Assembly (NCBI GenBank): GCA_015066715.1
Contig: SVNU01000001.1
Location: 76,318 to 120,822 of the forward strand
DNA length: 44,505 bases
Direction: 5' to 3'
Source: Ruminococcus sp.
GTDB lineage: Bacteria; Bacillota; Clostridia; Oscillospirales; Ruminococcaceae
How positions within the stretch are numbered: position 1 is the stretch's first letter; each line of letters opens with the position of its first letter. Below, piece after piece: positions 37,758 to 44,505 of the stretch. The notes under the pieces are model-generated. The model was not told the origin of the DNA and did no database searches. It saw only the letters and a list, made by a program, of their open reading frames with translations. Position numbers and translations under genes: made by a program.

Positions 37758-38297
37758 TTACTTTTCAAATCTTAGTTCATTACCAGCAATTACAAGCCTT
37801 CCTGTTTCGCAGATATTTTCTTCATATACACCATAAGAACGCTTTTCAACCAAAAGCTCACCGTTTTCCATAATAAGATTATAGTCATACTTCATTCTGT
37901 CCCACAGCATATACTGCATGTCATTTTTATAATCATATACAACAACATGCTCATCAATTATCCCACTGCCGAAAGCCACTGTTGAACACAACTCCGGAAA
38001 GCCATCCCCCGTTAAATCAGTAAAATATGCATTGATAACAGGCATTCCGTCTGCAAGTACCTTTTCGCTGCCCTTTTCCTCTGCTGTTATTGCTAAACTG
38101 GTCCAGTTAAACGTCACATCCGGAAAATCTGCAAGTTCAAGTGTAATACCCTCCTTATCGTCAGGCAGCGAAAAGTTATCCCATTTATATACTTTATTCT
38201 TTTCCCAGTCATTATCAACAATATTATTACTGCTATTGCCGCAGGAACACAGTAAAATACTGCACAACAAAATTATATAAGGCTTCCTCATTTTCAT
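37758..38297 (-). CDS. Small lipoprotein with an Asp-rich motif, unknown function
   Basis: Signal peptide MKMRKPYIILLCSILLCSC with Cys19 as the probable lipid anchor (lipobox LCSC). The mature part carries FTDLTGDGFPEL at about 92-103, the same type of D-x-x-x-D-x-x-P-E-L motif as in 35844-36977. 179 aa. An AGGAGG site precedes ATG 38297. It is the first gene of the operon; no clear promoter lies between it and the metK terminator, so transcription may enter from metK or from an unseen site. Confidence 0.8.
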   Translation of the reverse strand: MKMRKPYIILLCSILLCSCGNSSNNIVDNDWEKNKVYKWDNFSLPDDKEGITLELADFPDVTFNWTSLAITAEEKGSEKVLADGMPVINAYFTDLTGDGFPELCSTVAFGSGIIDEHVVVYDYKNDMQYMLWDRMKYDYNLIMENGELLVEKRSYGVYEENICETGRLVIAGNELRFEK

Positions 38298-38343
38298 TTT
38301 TCCCTCCTGAATCCTATGACCTGATGAACTATCGAAAATGCTG

Positions 38344-38367
38344 AAAGGACTGCTTTCGCAGTCCTTT
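38344..38367 (-). terminator. Terminator of metK
   Basis: A perfect 10-bp stem AAAGGACTGC with GCAGTCCTTT, closed by a GAAA tetraloop on the minus strand. The T run after it is short, so read-through into the lipoprotein operon is possible. Confidence 0.72.
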
Positions 38368-38374
38368 AAAAATT

Positions 38375-39553
38375 TTAATTAAGCGCCGCTTTAAGAGCGT
38401 CAACCTTGTCTGTCTTTTCCCATACAACGCCTAAATCCTCACGGCCCATGTGTCCGTAAGCAGCAAGCTTTCTGTACTGTGGCTTTCTTAAATCAAGCAT
38501 CTTGATGATAGCAGCAGGTCTTAAATCAAATACCTTGTCAACTGCTTCTGAAAGCTTGATTTCATCAACCTTACCTGTACCGAATGTATCAACAAGGATT
38601 GAAACAGGCTTTGCAACGCCGATTGCGTATGCAAGCTGCACCTCACACTTGTCAGCAAGTCCTGCTGCAACAATATTTTTAGCGATATATCTTGCCGCAT
38701 ATGCTGCTGATCTGTCAACCTTTGTCGGGTCCTTACCGGAGAACGCACCGCCGCCATGACGTGAATAACCGCCGTATGTATCAACGATAATCTTTCTTCC
38801 TGTAAGACCGCTGTCACCCTGAGGACCGCCGATTACAAAACGACCTGTTGGATTGATGTAGTACTTTGTATTTTCGTCAACAAGATTTTCAGGAACAACA
38901 GGCTTGATAACATATTCCATAACGTCCTTCTTAATCTGGTCAAGTGAAATTTCAGCAGAATGCTGTGAAGAAACAACAATAGCGTCAATTCTTACCGGCT
39001 TGTCACCATCATATTCAACTGTAACCTGTGTTTTACCATCAGGACGAAGATAACGGAGTGTGCCATCCTTTCTTACTTCTGTAAGCTTTAAAGCAAGCTT
39101 GTGTGAAAGAGAAATCGGCATAGGCATAAGCTCAGGTGTTTCGTTGCATGCGTAACCGAACATAAGACCCTGGTCACCTGCACCTGTTGAGTTATCATCA
39201 GCCTTGTCGCCTTCCTTTGACTCAAGCGCTTCATTTACGCCCATTGCAATATCACCTGACTGTTCATCAATCGAAGTGATAACTGCACATGTGTGTCCAT
39301 CAAAACCATATTTTGCACGGTCGTAACCGATGTCAACAACAACATCCCTTACAATCTTCGGAATGTCAACATCAGCCTTTGTTGTAATTTCACCCATGCA
39401 AAGAACCATACCTGTTGTGCAGGCTGTTTCGCATGCTACTCTTGAATTCGGATCCTGTTCGAGCATCGCATCAAGTACTGCGTCTGAAATCTGGTCACAG
39501 ATTTTATCAGGATGTCCCTCTGTAACAGATTCTGAAGTAAATAATCTTTTCAT
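38375..39553 (-). CDS. metK: S-adenosylmethionine synthetase
   Basis: Makes SAM from methionine and ATP. Seen: [20 protein letters not shown] at the N-terminus, [17 protein letters not shown], the ATP-binding region [21 protein letters not shown] read in parts, [21 protein letters not shown], and the C-terminal YGHMGRED. 392 aa, full length. It is preceded by a SAM-I riboswitch and a consensus promoter, so its product shuts off its own transcript. Confidence 0.98.
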   Translation of the reverse strand: MKRLFTSESVTEGHPDKICDQISDAVLDAMLEQDPNSRVACETACTTGMVLCMGEITTKADVDIPKIVRDVVVDIGYDRAKYGFDGHTCAVITSIDEQSGDIAMGVNEALESKEGDKADDNSTGAGDQGLMFGYACNETPELMPMPISLSHKLALKLTEVRKDGTLRYLRPDGKTQVTVEYDGDKPVRIDAIVVSSQHSAEISLDQIKKDVMEYVIKPVVPENLVDENTKYYINPTGRFVIGGPQGDSGLTGRKIIVDTYGGYSRHGGGAFSGKDPTKVDRSAAYAARYIAKNIVAAGLADKCEVQLAYAIGVAKPVSILVDTFGTGKVDEIKLSEAVDKVFDLRPAAIIKMLDLRKPQYRKLAAYGHMGREDLGVVWEKTDKVDALKAALN

Positions 39554-39626
39554 CTTTTTTCTGCTGTCTTAACCGACAGCCTCCTTTCGTAGATTCAGAA
39601 AATATATCCACCTGTTTAAAAGAAAA

Positions 39627-39654
39627 AGCATTCAGATTATATTATCCGAATGCT
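39627..39654 (-). terminator. Expression-platform terminator of the metK SAM-I riboswitch
   Basis: An 11-bp stem AGCATTCAGAT with ATCCGAATGCT (one G-U on the RNA), 6-nt loop, followed on the minus strand by TTTTTCTTTT. It lies between the riboswitch and the metK start. Confidence 0.85.
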
Positions 39655-39672
39655 GTGATTTTTTAATAAAAA

Positions 39673-39774
39673 TCCTCATCTCTCGGATAAACCGCAGGAA
39701 TTAGCACCTTTCTTGAAATTTACAATTAGGTTGCCGGGCTTCACAGGACCTGTTCCTCCACCACTCTTGATAAG
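39673..39774 (-). promoter_or_regulatory. SAM-I (S-box) riboswitch controlling metK
   Basis: On the minus strand the sequence reads CTTATCAAGAGTGGTGGAGG, then GAAGCCCGGCAACC, AAAGGTGCTAATTCCTGC and GAGAGATGAGGA, the conserved S-box elements in order. High SAM favours the downstream terminator and stops metK transcription. Confidence 0.97.
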
Positions 39775-39795
39775 GCGAATTTTTTTCTTGATAAT

Positions 39796-39824
39796 ATTAT
39801 ACATCATACGCTGTTTTTTGTCAA
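39796..39824 (-). promoter_or_regulatory. Perfect consensus promoter for metK
   Basis: Minus strand: TTGACA (39824-39819), exactly 17 bp, TATAAT (39801-39796). It lies about 22 bp upstream of the SAM-I riboswitch. Very strong by sequence, with control left to the riboswitch. Confidence 0.92.
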
Positions 39825-39844
39825 TAGTTTTTTTAAAAAATGAA

Positions 39845-39872
39845 AAACCGACAGTTTTACCTGTCGGTTTCA
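39845..39872. repeat. Terminator hairpin, copy 1 of a 28-bp direct repeat
   Basis: A perfect 10-bp stem AAACCGACAG with CTGTCGGTTT and a 6-nt loop. It is identical over 28 bp to 40168-40195, 323 bp away. On the minus strand this copy is followed by TTTTTCATTTTTT, the better T tract of the two. Confidence 0.88.
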
Positions 39873-40167
39873 GTTTGTCGAAAAAGTCGTTTTTGGAATT
39901 TCAAACCAAAAGTTTTTTGATCCAACAATTTTTTCAAAAATGCTGGCGGAATCCAAAGGCAGAGCCTTTGGTCGCTCACCGCAGTGAGCGAAAATCCCCT
40001 GTCGAAGGCGCATTTACGAGGGGTGAATTGACAAAACAGCCCGGCGGGCTGTTTTTCAAGAGGGGACGCTTTGCAAGAAAAAGCGTCCCCTTACTATCTT
40101 TCCTCATTATTTAAATCTGCCGATTTAATCGGCACAATAATCAAAAATGAAGTTTTTCTACAGTCTG
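39873..40167. other. Hairpin-rich spacer between the two terminator copies
   Basis: No gene seen. It holds at least five hairpins: 39953-39971 (8-bp stem CCAAAGGC), 39973-39990 (7-bp, CGCTCAC), 40033-40055 (10-bp, AAAACAGCCC), 40061-40091 (12-bp, AGGGGACGCTTT) and 40118-40134 (palindrome TGCCGATT). It is richer in GC than the neighbouring spacer. A frame at 39713-40114 crosses it, starts within the riboswitch and is not credible. It may be a small non-coding mobile element. Confidence 0.65.
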
Positions 40168-40195
40168 AAACCGACAGTTTTACCTGTCGGTTTCA
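40168..40195 (-). terminator. Terminator of the CD1247-type gene, copy 2 of the direct repeat
   Basis: The same hairpin as 39845-39872, lying 10 bp after the stop codon at 40206. The T tract after it on the minus strand is only TTT before CAGACTG, so it may work less well than copy 1. Confidence 0.75.
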
Positions 40196-40205
40196 TTACT
40201 CTTAA

Positions 40206-40655
40206 TTATTCTGCTGATAAATCATCGTCATTGTCTTCTTCGTCAAATCCGAAATAATCAAATTCAAGATTTTCTCCGCAGCATGGACATTCAATAGATC
40301 CTTCATCAAGCATACTGTCATCAAGGATTACTTTTTCGTCACAAACAGGGCAGCATACTTCATAAAACTCTGCATCTTCATCAAAATCGAAGTCATCATC
40401 ATCGTCACAGCAATCACAGTCGCAGTCGCAGTCACAATCATAAACTTCTTCTTCCAGATCTCCAAGATCTGCATCGAGAATATCACAAAGCTCTGTAAGC
40501 TCGTCAACCTGTGCCTGAAGATCGTCAACACTTTCCACCATCTGCTGCATAACTTCTGTCATCTGTACAAGAAGCTTGCCTTCCTTTGTAGTAGTATCAA
40601 TTTCAAGACCGTCAAGCAGTCCCTGTAAATAAGACATTTTTTCGCTGAGATTCAT
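40206..40655 (-). CDS. CD1247 N-terminal-domain protein with Asp-Cys repeats and a zinc ribbon
   Basis: Clostridial protein of unknown role. Residues 1-70 match the CD1247 N-terminal domain (SYLQGLLDGLEID, TKEGKLLVQMTEV) and look like a coiled coil. Residues 73-82 are five Asp-Cys repeats, followed by Cys83 and a run of Asp. A zinc ribbon follows with Cys102/Cys105 and Cys123/Cys126. The tail is acidic. 149 aa. The Asp-Cys stretch comes from near-repeats in the DNA at 40405-40440, so the number may vary between strains. It is downstream of efp, as in other Clostridia. Confidence 0.88.
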   Translation of the reverse strand: MNLSEKMSYLQGLLDGLEIDTTTKEGKLLVQMTEVMQQMVESVDDLQAQVDELTELCDILDADLGDLEEEVYDCDCDCDCDCCDDDDDFDFDEDAEFYEVCCPVCDEKVILDDSMLDEGSIECPCCGENLEFDYFGFDEEDNDDDLSAE

Positions 40656-40701
40656 AAAATACGCCCTCCCTTAGTTAATTTTAAAGATTATAAGCTTATA
40701 T

Positions 40702-41259
40702 TTAAGCTCTTTCCATGTATTCGCCTGTTCTTGTATCAATACGAATCTTGTCGCCCTGATTAATGAACAGAGGAACTCTTACTTCTGCACCTGTTTCAAG
40801 AGTAGCAGGCTTTGTAGCGTTAGTAGCTGTATCACCCTTTACACCCGGTTCAGTTTCAGTAATTTCAAGTTCTACAAATGTAGGTGGTTCTACTGCAAAT
40901 ACATTACCCTTGTATGAACAGATTTTGCAAATCATTTCTTCCTTGACAAACTTGAAGTTGTCACCAAGGATATCTTCACCAATCGGCACCTGTTCGTAAG
41001 TTTCTGTATCCATAAAGTAGTAAAGCTGACCGTCATTGTAAGAATACTGCATGTCCTTTCTTTCAATGAAAGCTGTAGGATACTTTTCTGTAGGGTTGAA
41101 TGAACGTTCAACCACAGCACCTGTAATAACATTCTTAAACTTAGTTCTTACAAAAGCAGCGCCCTTACCAGGCTTTACATGCTGAAATTCGATTACCTGA
41201 ACAACGTTACCATCAAGTTCAAAAGTAACACCGTTTCTGAAATCACCTGCTGAAATCAT
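40702..41259 (-). CDS. efp: Elongation factor P
   Basis: Translation factor that relieves stalling at consecutive prolines, acting in the ribosome between P and E sites. Seen: [17 protein letters not shown] with the tip Lys32, the central [17 protein letters not shown], and [25 protein letters not shown] at the C-terminus (read in parts). 185 aa, full length. A GGAGG site precedes ATG 41259. It has its own promoter (41326-41354). Confidence 0.97.
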   Translation of the reverse strand: MISAGDFRNGVTFELDGNVVQVIEFQHVKPGKGAAFVRTKFKNVITGAVVERSFNPTEKYPTAFIERKDMQYSYNDGQLYYFMDTETYEQVPIGEDILGDNFKFVKEEMICKICSYKGNVFAVEPPTFVELEITETEPGVKGDTATNATKPATLETGAEVRVPLFINQGDKIRIDTRTGEYMERA

Positions 41260-41290
41260 ATTATACCTCCAAAATTTAGAAAAACTAAAA

Positions 41291-41314
41291 ATACTGTTTT
41301 AAAAAAATCAGTAT
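41291..41314 (-). terminator. Terminator-like hairpin in the efp leader
   Basis: ATACTG pairs with CAGTAT and TTTT with AAAA around a TTT loop, with one bulged A, followed by TTTTTAG. It starts about 5 nt after the predicted efp transcription start. It could end transcripts coming from pepP or attenuate efp. The stem is AT-rich and weak. Confidence 0.4.
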
Positions 41315-41325
41315 CAGCTACAAAC

Positions 41326-41354
41326 ATTATACTACAAAACAAACTTTTTTTCAA
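41326..41354 (-). promoter_or_regulatory. Promoter for efp
   Basis: Minus strand: TTGAAA (41354-41349), 17-bp spacer, TATAAT (41331-41326). It lies in the 102-bp gap between pepP and efp. Confidence 0.78.
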
Positions 41355-41361
41355 TACCTTT

Positions 41362-42423
41362 TTATAAAATTATCATTTTTTTAGGGCATTTTGTTAAATT
41401 TCGGCATGATTTTTCAGTAACAACAACGAAATCTTCTATTCTTACTCCGAATTCGTCCGGAAGATATATTCCCGGTTCAATTGTAATTACGTTATTTTCG
41501 CAAAGTTTTGCATCAGAACGCTGTGACGCATTGGGGTACTCATGAATTTCCAGACCAACACCATGCCCCAGGGAGTGCCCGAAAGCATCGCCATATCCCC
41601 TGCTGCTGATATAATCCCTTGCCACAGCGTCAAGTTCCTTCCCGGTTATTCCGCTTTTCACCCTGTCAAGGGCCGCAAGCTGCGCCTCAAGAACAATATT
41701 GTAAACCTCGGTCATTTTGTCTGTAGGCTGTCCGACGCATACTGTTCTTGTCATATCACTGTGATACCCGTCATAAACTGCTCCGAAATCCATAAGAACA
41801 AAATCTCCGCTTTTAACTTCCTGATTCTGCGGAACGCCATGCGGCATGGAGGTATTTGCACCCGAAAGCACAATTGTTTCAAAGGACATCGCCTCTGCAC
41901 CGCATTTCATCATGGTACTGTCAAGCATAAGGGCTGTTTCACGCTCTGTTACACCCGGACGGATAAAATTCAGTATTTCTTCAAAAGCCGCTTCCGCTAT
42001 CTGCTGCGCCTTCTGAATTTTTTCTATTTCATACTCTGTCTTGACAGTCCTGAGCCTGTAGATTTCATCGCTGAGCTCATCCGTTACAATAAATTCAACA
42101 TCAGGAAATGATTTTCTGAAAAGATTAAGCCTGTGAATTGACAGTTCCATCGACTCGACTGCTATACTCTTTGCATTATGCTTTTTCAGAAGCTCTCCAA
42201 TCTGTTCAGTAAGCTTTGTCTGCTCAAGTACCTCACATGCAGTCACAGTCTTTTTCGCCTTTTCTATATAACGAAAATCTATTATCAGATACGCTTTTTC
42301 CGGAAACGCAAGGATAATTCCCGCAGAGGATTTCATGCCGGTAAAATAACGCCTGTTAATATCCGATGTTATAAGTACCGCATCTGCATTTTCCGGAAAT
42401 TTCAGTTTATCAAATCTCGTCAT
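41362..42423 (-). CDS. pepP: Xaa-Pro aminopeptidase (M24 family)
   Basis: Metallopeptidase removing an N-terminal residue ahead of proline. Seen: an N-terminal creatinase-like domain (ITSDINRRYFTGMKSSAG), then the pita-bread catalytic domain with metal ligands in VLMDFGAVYDGYHSDMTRTV (two Asp), FGHSLGHGVGLEIHE (His), NVITIEPGIYLP (Glu) and FGVRIEDFVVV (Glu). All five ligands are present. 353 aa. The ATG at 42423 overlaps the end of aroQ by 14 bp. Confidence 0.93.
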   Translation of the reverse strand: MTRFDKLKFPENADAVLITSDINRRYFTGMKSSAGIILAFPEKAYLIIDFRYIEKAKKTVTACEVLEQTKLTEQIGELLKKHNAKSIAVESMELSIHRLNLFRKSFPDVEFIVTDELSDEIYRLRTVKTEYEIEKIQKAQQIAEAAFEEILNFIRPGVTERETALMLDSTMMKCGAEAMSFETIVLSGANTSMPHGVPQNQEVKSGDFVLMDFGAVYDGYHSDMTRTVCVGQPTDKMTEVYNIVLEAQLAALDRVKSGITGKELDAVARDYISSRGYGDAFGHSLGHGVGLEIHEYPNASQRSDAKLCENNVITIEPGIYLPDEFGVRIEDFVVVTEKSCRNLTKCPKKMIIL

Positions 42424-42850
42424 TGTAATTTACCAGTGCATCCATTGCCATAAAATATGAAGCAAGTCCGAAACCTGAAATACTGCCCTTGCAGACAGGT
42501 GCAATAACAGAATTTTTTCTGAATTCATCCCTTGCAAAAACATTGCTTATGTGAACCTCAACAACAGGTATTCTTATTGCTGCAATGGCATCTCTTACTG
42601 CGTAGCTGTAATGAGTAAACGCCCCCGCATTAAGTACAACCCCGTCACATGAAAGTCGTGCCGAATGAAGCTTATCTATAATAGCTCCTTCATGATTTGA
42701 CTGGAAAATCTCACACTTTATTTCCATATTTTCAGCCTTGTCCATAATTTTTGAGCAGAGTGTTTCGTATGTATCATCACCATAAATACCGGGTTCACGC
42801 TCACCCAGAAGATTTAAATTCGGTCCGTTTATTACAAGAATTTTTTTCAT
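42410..42850 (-). CDS. aroQ: 3-dehydroquinate dehydratase, type II
   Basis: Shikimate pathway enzyme that dehydrates 3-dehydroquinate. Seen: NGPNLNLLGEREPGIYG with the catalytic Tyr, QSNHEGAIIDKLH, LNAGAFTHYSYAVRDA, and VEVHISNVFARDEFR with the catalytic His. I take ATG 42850 as the start because AGGAG lies 8 nt before it; a GTG three bases earlier is possible. 146 aa. It overlaps pepP and follows the endonuclease-IV-like gene by 11 bp. Confidence 0.96.
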   Translation of the reverse strand: MKKILVINGPNLNLLGEREPGIYGDDTYETLCSKIMDKAENMEIKCEIFQSNHEGAIIDKLHSARLSCDGVVLNAGAFTHYSYAVRDAIAAIRIPVVEVHISNVFARDEFRKNSVIAPVCKGSISGFGLASYFMAMDALVNYNDEI

Positions 42851-42861
42851 CACATTATCTC

Positions 42862-43713
42862 CTATTTGAATTTGTTATACTCATTTTTCATGGCAAGGGC
42901 ATCCTCTGCCTGTGTGCCTGCACTTTCGCATATAAAAGTCGGCGAAAGGTTCTTTCTCGCCACAAGCTCCATAAGCGGTTCAAAGTCAGGGCCATACTCA
43001 TTATCCGCAAAGGTCAGATGCTTTTTTTCACCGCCGGGATTTGTATACATAATCTTTGAAAAATGACTGTGAAAAATTTTAAGCCTGTCCGCACCAAGCT
43101 TGTTTTCTACCTTTTCAAGCATCTGCTCATAGTCGGAACCACTTTTGATTGCTCCGAATGTCCTTGCATTCAGATGTCCGAAATCTATGCAGGGAATAAA
43201 GGTATCATCAATCAGACACATTTCAAGCACCTCATCAAGGTCGCCCAGCTGATTTGTCTTGCCCATTGTTTCGGGACAGAAATGGATGCTTTCAAATCCC
43301 TGTTCCACCGCCTGTTTTCTTGCCCGTACAAGAGTATCCTTTGCAAGTTCCAGTGCCTCCTCACGGCTCATTTTTGCACATGAACCACTGTGAATCACAA
43401 TTCTGTCCGCACCTATTCTCATTGCAGCGTCACAGCTTTGCAGAATATAGTTTATACTATTGTCACGCTTTTCGGGTTCAACCGAAGAAAGGGAAATAAA
43501 ATAGGGTGCATGAAGTGAAAGCTTTATATTGTTTTCCTGTGCATTTTTTCTCAGCGCCTCCGCTGATTTATCACTTACTCTGACACCACGTCCGCACTGA
43601 TACTCATAGCAGTCAAGTCCCATTTCCTTCAGAAACAATGGTGCGTCAGTTGATGCCTTGTATTTTGCAGAAAAGCTGTCGGAATTTCCGGCAGGTCCAA
43701 AAAATGCTGACAT
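42862..43713 (-). CDS. Endonuclease IV-like (AP endonuclease family 2) protein
   Basis: TIM-barrel metalloenzyme of the deoxyribonuclease IV family, which cuts DNA at abasic sites. Seen: CYEYQCGRGV, LSLHAPYFISLSS, RIVIHSGS, FCPETMGKTNQLG, CIDFGHLNAR and IFHSHFSKI, matching in order the zinc-ligand segments of the family (His, His, Glu, Asp/His, His). A final Glu appears in FICESAG. 283 aa. It differs enough from classical Nfo that another sugar-phosphate or DNA substrate is possible. AAGGAG lies before ATG 43713. Confidence 0.86.
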   Translation of the reverse strand: MSAFFGPAGNSDSFSAKYKASTDAPLFLKEMGLDCYEYQCGRGVRVSDKSAEALRKNAQENNIKLSLHAPYFISLSSVEPEKRDNSINYILQSCDAAMRIGADRIVIHSGSCAKMSREEALELAKDTLVRARKQAVEQGFESIHFCPETMGKTNQLGDLDEVLEMCLIDDTFIPCIDFGHLNARTFGAIKSGSDYEQMLEKVENKLGADRLKIFHSHFSKIMYTNPGGEKKHLTFADNEYGPDFEPLMELVARKNLSPTFICESAGTQAEDALAMKNEYNKFK

Positions 43714-43725
43714 ATTTTTTACTCC

Positions 43726-44223
43726 TTAGATATTTTCTGTAAGCTTCGGTAAAAACGGCTTTTCAATAACCCTTTTGAATCTCAGAAACTTCTTATGCTT
43801 TCCTTCCTTTTCAATCGGGTAAACGAAAATCCCTTTTATTCTTTTAAGATTTGCGCCCAGCATATCGGTGAAAATCTGGTCACCCACAACCGCAAGATTT
43901 TCAAAAGGAATATCCATAAGCTTCTGTGCTCGGTTAAATCCGCATGCAAGGGGTTTTTTTCCTTCGCTTATAAATTCAAGTCCGAGCATATCGGCAAAGG
44001 GCTTGACTCTCGGCGGATGATTGTTTGACACAATCACCATTTTAATTCCGTTTGAACGGATATTTTCAATCCAGTCCAAAACCCCATCCGCCGGACGTGG
44101 ATTATCATGGGTAGTAAGTGTATTGTCCAGATCCATAAGCAGACCTCTGATATTTTGCTTTTTCAAAAATGAGGGTGTAATTTCAACAACCCTTCTGAAT
44201 GCAAAATCCGCTTTAAACAGCAT
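43726..44223 (-). CDS. YqeG family HAD-IIIA phosphatase
   Basis: Haloacid-dehalogenase phosphatase of the YqeG type. Seen: the nucleophile motif LLMDLDNTLT with Asp31 and Asp33, motif II MVIVSNNH, motif III Lys in EGKKPLACGFNRA, and motif IV VVGDQIFTDMLGANL. Length 165 aa fits. The physiological substrate is not settled; relatives act on phosphatidylglycerophosphate or are uncharacterised. It is the first gene of yqeG-nfo-aroQ-pepP with a promoter just upstream. Confidence 0.92.
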   Translation of the reverse strand: MLFKADFAFRRVVEITPSFLKKQNIRGLLMDLDNTLTTHDNPRPADGVLDWIENIRSNGIKMVIVSNNHPPRVKPFADMLGLEFISEGKKPLACGFNRAQKLMDIPFENLAVVGDQIFTDMLGANLKRIKGIFVYPIEKEGKHKKFLRFKRVIEKPFLPKLTENI

Positions 44224-44247
44224 ATGCAGTCAACCTTTCAATTATAT

Positions 44248-44276
44248 ATTATACAAGATTTCAATGTCGAATTCAA
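44248..44276 (-). promoter_or_regulatory. Promoter for yqeG-aroQ-pepP
   Basis: Minus strand: TTGAAT (44276-44271), 17-bp spacer, TATAAT (44253-44248). It lies about 25 bp before the yqeG ATG and after the rpsU terminator. Confidence 0.72.
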
Positions 44277-44302
44277 TTGAAAATCAATAAGTAAAAAATA
44301 AA

Positions 44303-44325
44303 AGACGGACATAAACTGCCCGTCT
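44303..44325 (-). terminator. Terminator of rpsU
   Basis: A 9-bp stem (AGACGGGCA with TGTCCGTCT, one G-U) and 5-nt loop, followed by TTTTATTTTT on the minus strand. It lies about 47 bp after the rpsU stop. Confidence 0.82.
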
Positions 44326-44371
44326 CTTTTTGTCTTTTAGCCTGTACAACAATTTAATTGTTTAAAACAAA

Positions 44372-44505
44372 TTAATATTTGCGTTTACGAGCTGCCTCAG
44401 ACTTCTTCTTACGCTTTACTGAAGGCTTTTCGTAGTGTTCTCTCTTACGAACTTCAGCAATAACGCCATCCTTAGCACATGATCTCTTAAAACGCTTAAG
44501 AGCTG
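44372..44505 (-). CDS. rpsU: 30S ribosomal protein S21, C-terminal part (runs off right edge)
   Basis: Small-subunit protein. 43 residues are visible and the N-terminal 15 or so lie outside the window. Seen: [18 protein letters not shown], then [20 protein letters not shown], ending RKRKY, the basic tail typical of Firmicutes S21. The stop is TAA at 44374-44372, followed by a terminator. Confidence 0.95.
   Translation of the reverse strand, partial: ALKRFKRSCAKDGVIAEVRKREHYEKPSVKRKKKSEAARKRKY

Noticed and set aside
39713-40114. Open frame of 133 codons crossing the metK leader
   Set aside because: It starts within the complement of the SAM-I riboswitch and passes through the metK promoter and hairpin-rich insert. 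Such frames are often annotated as hypothetical proteins but are not credible here.
40405-40440. Simple-sequence error or frameshift
   Set aside because: The frame is open through the repeat and the zinc ribbon follows in frame, so it is a genuine Asp-Cys repeat.

Overview
This window looks like a moderately low-GC Firmicutes (Clostridia) chromosome segment, probably from the Ruminococcus/Oscillospiraceae group. The taxon is an inference from gene order and protein families: hprK-PHP-murB-rapZ-whiA-dnaE, rplU-prp-rpmA with an N-terminally extended L27, yqeG-aroQ-pepP-efp with a CD1247-type neighbour, a zinc-finger ClpE-like ATPase beside CvpA, and S-box and manganese riboswitches. Almost all genes lie on the minus strand; only the P-type ATPase and a DUF1294 gene are on the plus strand.

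Layout. 1-6806: operon reading leftwards from a promoter at 6778-6806 (hprK, PHP hydrolase, murB, rapZ, whiA, dnaE; dnaE runs off the left edge). 6807-7447: gene-free, hairpin-rich spacer holding two inverted copies of a repeat and two copies of a terminator. 7448-11008: rplU-prp-rpmA, an internal terminator, then obgE-mrnC-yebC, driven by a consensus promoter at 10980-11008. 11096-28828: a long co-directional run from ruvC down to ptsI (ruvC, ruvA, a small unknown gene, a 96-bp tandem repeat, ruvB, glmM, rRNA-type methyltransferase, ecfA1, ecfA2, ecfT, yfhO, truA, DUF5711-like, cvpA, clpE-like, ptsH, ptsI). 28943-32168: plus-strand island with a Mn2+ (yybP-ykoY) riboswitch, a P2-type cation ATPase and DUF1294. 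32175-38297: accessory minus-strand operon of four lipoproteins, a DUF5131 gene, an ArsC/Spx-like protein and an unknown protein. 38344-39824: metK under a SAM-I riboswitch and a perfect consensus promoter. 39841-40205: second hairpin-rich spacer bracketed by a duplicated terminator. 40206-44276: CD1247-type protein, efp, pepP, aroQ, endonuclease-IV-like, yqeG. 44303-44505: 3' end of rpsU.

How the genes fit together. hprK, ptsI and ptsH make up the general PTS/catabolite-signalling parts, but this HPr has Lys, not Ser, at position 46, so the usual HPr kinase target is missing. ecfA1/A2/T form the energising module for vitamin or metal uptake with no S component here. Prp cleaves the extended L27 encoded next to it. 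ruvABC resolve Holliday junctions. No classical defence system, prophage, transposase, CRISPR array or tRNA was seen. The most unusual material is the lipoprotein operon, the two hairpin-rich elements associated with duplicated terminators, the 96-bp tandem repeat inside the ruv operon and the Ser46-less HPr.
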